Below are positions 5,719-11,205 of a stretch of DNA of 11,205 nt, one piece after another. Position numbers and translations under genes: made by a program. Below the pieces are notes generated by a model. It did no database searches. It had not been told where the DNA came from and worked only from the letters and a program-made list of their open reading frames with translations. This DNA is from 2-02-FULL-44-35 sp964629505 (GTDB lineage: Bacteria; Patescibacteriota; Minisyncoccia; Phycocordibacterales; DSPV01): assembly GCA_964629505.1 (NCBI GenBank), contig CAZVQR010000022.1:1-11205 (forward strand), written 5' to 3'. The stretch's first letter is position 1. Each line of letters opens with the position of its first letter.

Positions 5719-5755
5719 AAATAAAAACCCCGAAACGCCAAATTGCGCTTCGGGG
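5719..5755 (-). terminator. Intrinsic terminator with no coding gene upstream
   Basis: CCCCGAA (5728-5734) pairs with TTCGGGG (5749-5755), continued after one A-C mismatch by CGC (5736-5738)/GCG (5745-5747) with the loop CAAATT. On the minus strand it is followed by TTTTTATTT. No minus-strand coding gene lies between it and the tRNA at 6105, which implies a non-coding transcript. Confidence 0.8.
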
Positions 5756-5995
5756 GCCGCTGGACTGTAACCTCAAACAAAAGAAAAATCCGTCCCGCGA
5801 AATTTCCTTTGTTTACCCTTTTGGAAAGTCCGTTTCGACAGGTAATCGTCGAACGGTTCTGGAATCCGACATCGCAAGCCGCAGTTTTAAGGGGAGGATT
5901 GGCCTACGGGTTTTTTATATTATATTTAATTATATTTGTCGGGATTTAAACCTTAACCCTATCCGCGTAGTGCCTCCAGAAGGTTCGCGCGAGTT
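5724..5995 (-). ncRNA. Candidate structured non-coding RNA
   Basis: The interval is bounded by a promoter-like pair at 6030-6002 and an intrinsic terminator at 5728-5755, and has no convincing ORF. Possible helices on the minus strand are: GGAGG (5977-5973)/CCTCC (5897-5893), CTAC (5970-5967)/GTAG (5907-5904) and GGGTT (5959-5955)/AACCC (5912-5908), all nested around an AT-rich loop. There is also a hairpin CCGTT-CGAC/GTCG-AACGG (5830-5839 with 5848-5856). AATCC/GGATT plus TCCC/GGGA (5892-5900 with 5787-5796) competes with the first helix. It does not match the conserved elements of RNase P RNA, tmRNA, 6S or SRP RNA that I can recall. A TATAAT-rich stretch at 5916-5940 could be an alternative, later start. 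Confidence 0.4.
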
Positions 5996-6001
5996 GCTAG
6001 T

Positions 6002-6030
6002 AAGTTAGCATACTTGATAAAAGCTGTCAA
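6002..6030 (-). promoter_or_regulatory. Possible promoter of the candidate ncRNA
   Basis: TTGACA (6030-6025), a 17-nt spacer and TAACTT (6007-6002) lie on the minus strand. The -35 box is perfect and the -10 box is weak (3/6). Transcription would begin near 5995. Confidence 0.4.
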
Positions 6031-6036
6031 TGGGCG

Positions 6037-6070
6037 AGGCGGGACTTGCCAGCCCGAGGCTGGTCCGCCT
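6037..6070. repeat. GC-rich hairpin repeat at the scaffold gap
   Basis: AGGCGGGA (6037-6044) pairs with TCCGCCT (6064-6070) with one extra G, and CCAGCC (6049-6054) pairs with GGCTGG (6058-6063) around the loop CGA. The sequence continues TGGGCGG straight into the N run. Hairpins like this are typical of dispersed REP-like elements, which commonly break assemblies. Confidence 0.6.
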
Positions 6071-6077
6071 TGGGCGG

Positions 6078-6087
6078 NNNNNNNNNN
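6078..6087. other. Scaffold gap (10 Ns)
   Basis: Ten undetermined bases follow the GC-rich hairpin directly. The true gap length may differ from ten, so distances across it, including between the tRNA and the candidate ncRNA, are not reliable. Confidence 0.98.
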
Positions 6088-6104
6088 GAAACGATTTAAC
6101 ATTA

Positions 6105-6188
6105 TGCCGTGGGGGAGATTTGAACTCCCAATCCATTGCTGGAACTGCGCCCTGAACGCAGCGCGTATACCAATTCCGCCACCACGGC
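6105..6188 (-). tRNA. tRNA-Leu (anticodon CAG)
   Basis: On the minus strand the 84-nt gene starts GCCGTGG (6188-6182) and ends CCACGGC plus the discriminator A at 6105, a perfect 7-bp acceptor stem. The anticodon arm CTGCG-TTCAGGG-CGCAG gives anticodon CAG, which reads CUG. A long variable arm (TTCCAGCAATGGA) marks the class II tRNA expected for Leu. The T arm is GGGAG-TTCAAAT-CTCCC. The 3' CCA is not encoded, so a CCA-adding enzyme is required. It starts 17 nt after the ppsA stop. A -10-like TATGAT (6201-6196) ends 7 nt before its first base. Confidence 0.95.
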
Positions 6189-6205
6189 AATCAATATCAT
6201 ACAGC

Positions 6206-8620
6206 TTATAGCTTTTTTTCTTTTGCCGCCACCAGTTCCAAGGTTTTTATAATGGTATCCGAATTCAGCGATATACTATCAATACCCTGCTCCACCAAAA
6301 ACTCGGCGAAGTCGGGAAAATCGGATGGCGCTTGGCCGCAGATGCCGATGTATTTATTTTTCTCATGGCACTTCTTGATAATCTCAATTATTAATTTTTT
6401 TACCGCCGGATTTTTTTCATTGGCGATGCCGGCGACAATACCCGAATCGCGGTCTAAACCGAGCGTCAGTTGGGTCAAATCGTTAGAGCCGATGGACATA
6501 CCGTCGCAAATTTCCAAAAATTCATCGGCCAAAAGAATGTTGGAAGGAATCTCACACATAATGTAAACTTTCAAACCATTGCCGCCGCGTTCCAAACCGT
6601 TGGCTTTCATCGCTTCTAAAACTTGCCCGCCTTCTTCCGGCGTCCGGCAAAATGGGATTAGGGCGGCAACATTTTTCAAACCGATTTCCTCGCGGACTTT
6701 TTTCATTGCCCGACATTCCAAACCAAACGCCTCGCGGAATTTCGAGTCGTAATAACGCGAAGCGCCGCGCCAGCCAAGCATTGGATTTTCTTCCGCCGGT
6801 TCGTAAAGCGCCCCGCCGACCAAAGTCCGATATTCATTAGTCTTGAAATCGGAAAAGCGGATAATCACTTCATTGGGATAAAAAGCGGCGGCGATTTTGG
6901 CGATGCCTTCGGCCAATTCGCTGACATAAAAATCGGTTTTATTAGCATAGCCCGGCGTCAATTTATCAATTTCTCTGACAATCGCTTGTTTTTCGTCACT
7001 GACTGTGTCGGCTTTTAATTTTTCGTAATTAATCAAAGCGTTGGGATGAATTTTGATATGTTCGGTAATGATAAATTCCAACCGCCCCAAACCTACACCC
7101 TTGGCCGGCAATTGCCATTTTTCAAAAGCTTCGTCGGGCGAGCCGATGTTAACCATAATTTTAGTTTTGGTCTCGGGAATTTTATCCAAACGGTGCTCAA
7201 TTTTTTCAAACGGCAAATTGCCTTCATAAACCGCGCCTATGCTACCTGATGAATCCACCGTCACTTCGGCGCCGTCGCGCAAAACCTTGGTGGCATTGCC
7301 GGCACCGACAATGCAAGTGATGCCCAACTCGCGCGACACGATGGCTGCGTGGCTAGTCCGACCGCCTTTGTCGGTAACGATGGCGCTGGCGATTTTCATA
7401 ATCGGCTCCCAATCGGGGTCAGTAATTTCCGTCACCAACACTTCGCCTTTTTGAAACCGACCGATATTTCTAACATCGCGAATCACCCGCACTTTGCCAC
7501 TGGAAATTTTTGAACCGACTGCCGTGCCAGTCACCAACGCTTTGCCTTTTTCTTTCAAACGATACTCAATGTAAAGCGTTTTGTCGCGCGTCGCTTGAAC
7601 TGTTTCCGGCCGAGCTTGAACAATGTAAAGTTGGCCGGAAATGCCGTCTTTCGCCCACTCAATATCCATCGGCTGGTAATGGCCTTTTTTATCGGAAAAA
7701 TATTTTTCAATTTTCACTACCCAATCAGCCAATTTTAAAATTTCATCATCGGTTAAACACAAAATCGCGCGCTCGGCGGGCGAAGTTTTAACAATCTCCG
7801 TACCACGCCGGCCATAAATCATTTTCACATCTTTAACGCCAATATCGCGGGCAATAATCGCGCGTTTGCCCTCGGCGAGAGTCGGTTTGAACACCACAAA
7901 TTCATCCGGCGTCACTTTGCCTTGGACAATCATCTCGCCCAAACCATAGGAGGCGTTTATAATTATTACTTTATCAAAACCAGTCTCGGTATCAATTGAA
8001 AAAGCCACACCCGATGCGCCTTTATCACTCCGAACCATTTTTTGCACACCCACCGACAACGCTATCGCCGTGTGCGAGAAACCGCGGTCTTGCCGGTAAG
8101 AAATCGCTCGAGCAGTAAACAACGAAGCGATACATTTTCTGACAGCGTAGAGCAAATCTTTGGCGCCGACGATATTCAAATAGGTTTCCTGTTGACCGGC
8201 AAAACTGGAATCTGGCAAATCCTCGGCAGTGGCGGACGAACGCACCGCCACATCCGGTTCCGCTATGCCAGATTGCTTTCCAAGTTCTTGATAAGCGGCA
8301 GCAATTTCATATTCCAAATCCTTTGGCAAATTACTTTTCAAAATCAGCTGGCGAACTTGCTTGCCGGCTTTCTGCAACGCTCGCACATTGCCGGTATCCA
8401 AGTTCTTCAAAATTTTATCCATGCCAACCCGAATGCCGGCTTTATCTAAAAAATCACTGTAAGCCCGGGCGGTGATGGCGAAACCATTGGGAACATTAAT
8501 ACCGAGCTTAGTTAAGTTGGCAAACATTTCCCCCAAAGCCGCGTTCTTGCCACCCACCTGAGGCACATCCTCAATACCCAAATCCTTAAACCAAATTACA
8601 TTCGCTTTCTGTTTGTCCAT
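6206..8620 (-). CDS. ppsA: Phosphoenolpyruvate synthase
   Basis: This enzyme converts pyruvate, ATP and water to phosphoenolpyruvate, AMP and phosphate, the entry step of gluconeogenesis from pyruvate; in cells with reduced metabolism it may also run the other way in PEP use. The 804 residues are full length. The ATP-grasp-like domain starts with DVPQVGGKNAALGEM (18-32) and contains VRSSATAEDLPDSSFAGQQE (126-145) and MDIEWA (318-323). The mobile phosphohistidine domain has GGRTSHAAIVSRELG with catalytic His424. The C-terminal TIM barrel contains RFSDFKTNEYRTLVGG, NPMLGWRGASRYY, GSNDLTQLTLGLDRD and the catalytic Cys at about 761 in GICGQAPSD. The ATG at 8620 follows TAAAAT by 6 nt, and the upstream GH130-like gene ends 17 nt before it, so it may be both co-transcribed and transcribed leaderless. 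tRNA-Leu follows closely. Confidence 0.96.
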   Translation of the reverse strand: MDKQKANVIWFKDLGIEDVPQVGGKNAALGEMFANLTKLGINVPNGFAITARAYSDFLDKAGIRVGMDKILKNLDTGNVRALQKAGKQVRQLILKSNLPKDLEYEIAAAYQELGKQSGIAEPDVAVRSSATAEDLPDSSFAGQQETYLNIVGAKDLLYAVRKCIASLFTARAISYRQDRGFSHTAIALSVGVQKMVRSDKGASGVAFSIDTETGFDKVIIINASYGLGEMIVQGKVTPDEFVVFKPTLAEGKRAIIARDIGVKDVKMIYGRRGTEIVKTSPAERAILCLTDDEILKLADWVVKIEKYFSDKKGHYQPMDIEWAKDGISGQLYIVQARPETVQATRDKTLYIEYRLKEKGKALVTGTAVGSKISSGKVRVIRDVRNIGRFQKGEVLVTEITDPDWEPIMKIASAIVTDKGGRTSHAAIVSRELGITCIVGAGNATKVLRDGAEVTVDSSGSIGAVYEGNLPFEKIEHRLDKIPETKTKIMVNIGSPDEAFEKWQLPAKGVGLGRLEFIITEHIKIHPNALINYEKLKADTVSDEKQAIVREIDKLTPGYANKTDFYVSELAEGIAKIAAAFYPNEVIIRFSDFKTNEYRTLVGGALYEPAEENPMLGWRGASRYYDSKFREAFGLECRAMKKVREEIGLKNVAALIPFCRTPEEGGQVLEAMKANGLERGGNGLKVYIMCEIPSNILLADEFLEICDGMSIGSNDLTQLTLGLDRDSGIVAGIANEKNPAVKKLIIEIIKKCHEKNKYIGICGQAPSDFPDFAEFLVEQGIDSISLNSDTIIKTLELVAAKEKKL

Positions 8621-8626
8621 GAGAAT

Positions 8627-8632
8627 ATTTTA
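8627..8632 (-). promoter_or_regulatory. Putative internal leaderless -10 box of ppsA
   Basis: TAAAAT (8632-8627) ends 6 nt before the ppsA ATG at 8620, inside the 17-nt gap after the upstream gene. No good -35 box is visible 17 nt upstream. The identical box and spacing precede the GH130-like gene. Confidence 0.4.
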
Positions 8633-8637
8633 ACACA

Positions 8638-9660
8638 TTATGGCAACAAATTTTTGATGGATTCGGCTTTCAAATCATAAGCGCGAACAAAAGAGTCATC
8701 AACATGAGCATAAAGTATCCCCTCTTCTTTTCCGGTTTCCACAAATTGGCTAGCGAAAGTAATTGTCCTGGCTTCGGAATCCCTTATAAAGGGTTCCGGC
8801 GAAACCCAATCAATTTTGCCATTTTCATAATCGTAGATGAATAATCCAACTGAGAAAATTCCGTAAAGTGTTTCGCCACCAACTTTTTTATTCGCTTCGC
8901 GACCATTAATGATACCGAGTAATTTATCTTTACCAACATCAATAAATGTTTTCGGGAAAAGTGGGCCTGGTGAAGCATGGCCGCCAATCCAAGAAATTTT
9001 TTCTTTCTCAGGATTGAACACTGTCTCACCGAATTTCCAAGGTTTCTCCATACTCTCGGCAATTGCAACTCGAACAGTTGATAATTTATATTCTTCTCCT
9101 TTAATAGATGATTCCACCAAATTTAAGCGAACATTTTGTCTATTAATCGGCGCAATAGAAAGCTCCTTGGCGCCATAGCCATTTTCATCGGCGACTAGAG
9201 TTGGTTCAGTCATTTCTAGATAATCCAAATCTTTGCCAATAGCGTGACCGAGGTGAATAAATGTATTAGAAATCTTTACGCCATTTTTATCACGACGGCC
9301 AATCATGGGTAAAGTAAAATAGAGATGAAGCAAATCATTTTTTTCATCAATCCAAATATCGGGATCTTCCAAACCGATGAAATCGTGTTCGGCATCAAGT
9401 AAGCCACCAACAATTTCCTTTTCATTTTTGATTTTCAATTGTTCGCCAATTTCAAAATGTTCCAGTGAATCACCTCTAACTTTGGCCAGAATACTTCGGT
9501 CGGTAAAACCTTTGATGGCGACATCACCCTCGCGACTGGTAATACAGCGAACCACTCCTTCACGAAAATTGGTCCTTGGATCCAAGGCAATAGCCATTAC
9601 ATGCTTAAATCGGCCATCGATTTCTACTGCTCTTTCCGGATGTTGAAAATATAAACTCAT
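8638..9660 (-). CDS. GH130/GH43-type five-bladed beta-propeller glycosidase or phosphorylase
   Basis: The 340-residue length and strand-rich pattern fit a five-bladed beta-propeller of the GH130/GH43/GH32 superfamily. Landmarks are a conserved acidic LEDPDIW (97-103), the pattern of a blade with the catalytic-side Asp, followed by LHLYFT; then HLGHAIGKDL (136-145), WIGGHASPGPLF (224-235), INGRE (251-255) and a closing YAHVDDSFVRAYDL (317-330) that resembles the C-terminal YxGxxDxxxxxA blade of GH130. GH130 members phosphorolyse or hydrolyse beta-mannosides; the substrate cannot be told here. There is no signal peptide, so it is cytoplasmic. With ppsA downstream it may serve sugar or glycan metabolism. 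The ATG at 9660 follows TAAAAT by 6 nt, giving a leaderless start. Confidence 0.6.
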   Translation of the reverse strand: MSLYFQHPERAVEIDGRFKHVMAIALDPRTNFREGVVRCITSREGDVAIKGFTDRSILAKVRGDSLEHFEIGEQLKIKNEKEIVGGLLDAEHDFIGLEDPDIWIDEKNDLLHLYFTLPMIGRRDKNGVKISNTFIHLGHAIGKDLDYLEMTEPTLVADENGYGAKELSIAPINRQNVRLNLVESSIKGEEYKLSTVRVAIAESMEKPWKFGETVFNPEKEKISWIGGHASPGPLFPKTFIDVGKDKLLGIINGREANKKVGGETLYGIFSVGLFIYDYENGKIDWVSPEPFIRDSEARTITFASQFVETGKEEGILYAHVDDSFVRAYDLKAESIKNLLP

Positions 9661-9666
9661 GTGGAT

Positions 9667-9695
9667 ATTTTACCGCCAATAGACAAAAACACCAA
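9667..9695 (-). promoter_or_regulatory. Promoter of the GH130-like gene (and probably ppsA)
   Basis: TTGGTG (9695-9690), a 17-nt spacer and TAAAAT (9672-9667) lie on the minus strand, the latter ending 6 nt before the ATG at 9660. Matches are 3/6 and 5/6. The arrangement predicts an mRNA starting at the ATG. Confidence 0.5.
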
Positions 9696-9723
9696 CGGCA
9701 TAAATCCCCCTTTCTTAATTTTG

Positions 9724-9774
9724 TCCCCATACACTAACTAAAGGCGATAGCATAAAGTTAGTGTATGAAGGGGA
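9724..9774. repeat. Long palindrome with ATACACTAACT arms between ligA and the GH130-like gene
   Basis: CATACACTAACT (9728-9739) and AGTTAGTGTATG (9756-9767) form a perfect 12-bp stem around a 16-nt loop. TCCC (9724-9727) and GGGA (9771-9774) extend it past a 3-nt bulge. The outer part TACACT/AGTGTA is shared with the palindromes at 1028-1063 and 1673-1699. No T-run follows on either side, so it is a poor terminator. It fits an operator, a mobile-element end or a recombination site. Confidence 0.65.
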
Positions 9775-9794
9775 TAAGAGGTGCAAAGAAAAAT

Positions 9795-11205
9795 TTAACT
9801 AACGAGTTTCAAAAATTCGGCTTCGGATAGCTGAGGAACACCGAGCGCGGCGGCGCGGGCGGCTTTGGAACCGGGATTGTCGCCCACTACCACAAAACTG
9901 GTTTTTTTGGAAACGGTTTCGGAAACCGCGCCGCCGCGCTGGCGGATTTTTTGCTTGGCGACATCGCGTTCCAATTTTTTCAAAATGCCAGTCAGCACGA
10001 AAGTTTTGCCAGCTAATGTTCCGCCAGCAGACGCTGTCGGCGCAAATTTTTCAATAGTCACTTGTTTCAGCAAATCGCTTACCAATTTTTTATTTCCCCG
10101 AACGGCGAACCAAGAAGTAATCGCCACCGCTACTTTTGGACCAACGCCATTGATTTTTTCCAATTGTTCAAAATTGGCAACGGTAATTTTCTGGAAATTT
10201 TGAAAATGATTAGCTAAATCAATCGCTGTCTCCTCGCCGACTTGCGGAATGGAGAGCGCCGCGAGGAATTTCGGCAGCGACACTTTTTTGGCCTGCTCAA
10301 TTGCTTCCAGCAAATTATCGGCGGATTTTTCGGCAAAACGCGGCAAAGCCAAAACATCGCCTCGCTTCAAAGTAAAAATGTCGGCATAGGAAGAAACCAA
10401 ACCGTGCGCCAAAAGCAAATCAATTTTTCTTGGCCCCAGCGCTTCAATATCAAAACAATGTTTGGAAACAAAATGATAGAACCGCCGTTTTTGAATAATA
10501 AAAGAATTTTTGTCCGCGCAACGCCAAGCCGACTCGCCGGCAATTCGTTCAATGCTTCCATTACCGCCGCATTCGGCAATTTTCTTGGGCCAAATGAAAG
10601 GTTTAATTTTTGCCGTTCGCAATTCTTTGACTACTTGAACAATGTCAGGAATAACATCGCCGGCTTTTTGTAAAATCACCGTGTCGCCAATGCGCACATC
10701 CAATCTTTTAATTTCATCTTCATTATGTAAAGTAGCCCGCGAGACCACCGAACCAGCTACTGAAACCGGCTTTAATCGTGCCACCGGCGTAATAACACCG
10801 GTCCGGCCAATTTGAAAAATAATGTCTTCCACCACTGTCATTACCTGCTCCGCTGGAAATTTAAAAGCGATGCCCCAGCGCGGCGCTTTGCCGGTATAGC
10901 CGAGTGCTTCCTGTAATTTTCTCTCATTGATTTTAACTACCACGCCATCTATCAAATAGTCCTCTTTGGGCGCCCGTTTTTGCCATTCTTGCCAAAAGCC
11001 AATCACCTCTTCAATGTTGCGGCAAAGCTGGTGGTGCTTATTAACCTTGAAACCCAATTCTTCCAGATATTTTAATTCTTCAATTTGAGTTGGCGGGAGC
11101 GGCTCGCCGCTACTCGCCAAATCATAAACAAAAACATCCAGCTGCCGCGCCGCCGTAATTTTCGGATCCAGTTGGCGAATGGAGCCGGCGGCGATATTGC
11201 GCGGA
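9795..11205 (-). CDS. ligA: NAD-dependent DNA ligase LigA (5'-truncated by window edge)
   Basis: LigA seals nicks in duplex DNA during replication and repair using NAD+. The frame is open to the right edge (469 residues seen, first codon CCG at 11204); about 200 N-terminal residues, including the KxDG adenylation lysine, lie outside. Visible parts in order are PRNIAAGSIRQLDPKIT at the start, VVVKIN, PRWGIAFKFPAEQ and GRTGVITPVARLKPV of the adenylation/OB region, and RIGDTVILQKAGDVIPDI. Then come a zinc-finger region, repeated helix-hairpin-helix motifs (HFVSKHCFDIEALGPRKIDLL onward) and a C-terminal BRCT domain (LAGKTFVLTGILKKL to the end). The zinc finger is degenerate: only two of the four usual Cys remain (the Cys of AECGG and of WRCAD), with Ile and Ser at the other two. 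The TTG at 11120 is internal and not the start. Confidence 0.95.
   Translation of the reverse strand, partial: PRNIAAGSIRQLDPKITAARQLDVFVYDLASSGEPLPPTQIEELKYLEELGFKVNKHHQLCRNIEEVIGFWQEWQKRAPKEDYLIDGVVVKINERKLQEALGYTGKAPRWGIAFKFPAEQVMTVVEDIIFQIGRTGVITPVARLKPVSVAGSVVSRATLHNEDEIKRLDVRIGDTVILQKAGDVIPDIVQVVKELRTAKIKPFIWPKKIAECGGNGSIERIAGESAWRCADKNSFIIQKRRFYHFVSKHCFDIEALGPRKIDLLLAHGLVSSYADIFTLKRGDVLALPRFAEKSADNLLEAIEQAKKVSLPKFLAALSIPQVGEETAIDLANHFQNFQKITVANFEQLEKINGVGPKVAVAITSWFAVRGNKKLVSDLLKQVTIEKFAPTASAGGTLAGKTFVLTGILKKLERDVAKQKIRQRGGAVSETVSKKTSFVVVGDNPGSKAARAAALGVPQLSEAEFLKLVS

Noticed and set aside
5823..5842. GGAAAGTCCG followed by TTTCGACAGG on the plus strand, recalling RNase P RNA and tmRNA
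   Set aside because: The other conserved parts of either RNA (the RNase P 3' conserved region, or the tmRNA tag frame and tRNA-like ends) are absent, and the terminator faces the other strand.
5743..5949. 68-codon plus-strand ORF
   Set aside because: It begins inside a terminator stem, has no Shine-Dalgarno, and its end is a translated AT-rich tract. It overlaps the candidate ncRNA.
5940..5959. FMN-riboswitch-like core (GGTTTAAATCCCGAC on the minus strand)
   Set aside because: The resemblance is limited to one short segment; the remaining conserved helices are missing and no riboflavin gene follows.
9724..9774. Palindrome as the ligA terminator
   Set aside because: The stem is AT-rich with a 16-nt loop and no T-run follows on the minus strand.
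9765..9830. 21-residue plus-strand ORF after the third palindrome
   Set aside because: It has a promoter-like layout but is antisense to the end of ligA and too short to support as a gene; kept only as a finding.

Overview
This window looks like part of a metagenome-assembled genome of an uncultivated bacterium of the Candidate Phyla Radiation (Patescibacteria), probably a Parcubacteria-like lineage. The grounds are a SecA with the acidic insertion I associate with that group, a small winged-helix/Cas2-like (PaaX-type) protein with a membrane segment, an ASCH/DUF3850 protein, and start sites that mostly lack a Shine-Dalgarno sequence. A run of ten Ns at 6078-6087 marks a scaffold join. The lineage is inferred from protein character only, because no rRNA is present.

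Every gene I can support is on the minus strand. From right to left in transcription order they are: a 5'-truncated NAD-dependent DNA ligase (ligA); a five-bladed beta-propeller glycosidase/phosphorylase (GH130-like) followed 17 nt later by phosphoenolpyruvate synthase (ppsA); tRNA-Leu(CAG) 17 nt after ppsA; the scaffold gap inside a GC-rich hairpin repeat; a possible structured RNA with its own promoter and terminator; an unrecognised 267-aa protein with a strong promoter, a folded leader and a strong terminator; secA overlapping a DUF3850/ASCH gene; the PaaX/Cas2-like gene between two related palindromes; an unrecognised 150-aa alpha/beta protein; and a 3'-truncated membrane protein.

Two expression styles stand out. 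Five starts (the partial membrane protein, the PaaX/Cas2-like gene, secA, ppsA and the GH130-like gene) have a -10-like hexamer ending only 6-7 nt before the ATG and no Shine-Dalgarno sequence, as expected for leaderless mRNAs. The two unrecognised genes instead have sigma70-like promoters with perfect TTGACA boxes and real Shine-Dalgarno sequences, and one of them has a leader predicted to close in an 11-bp helix.

The most interesting non-coding content is the family of TACACT/AGTGTA palindromes (1028-1063, 1673-1699, 9724-9774), the three-way-junction-like element upstream of secA (4546-4638), the folded leader at 5543-5640, and the possible RNA at 5724-5995. GC-rich or dispersed-type repeats also appear to have inserted in frame into secA. 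No CRISPR array, insertion sequence or prophage is visible.
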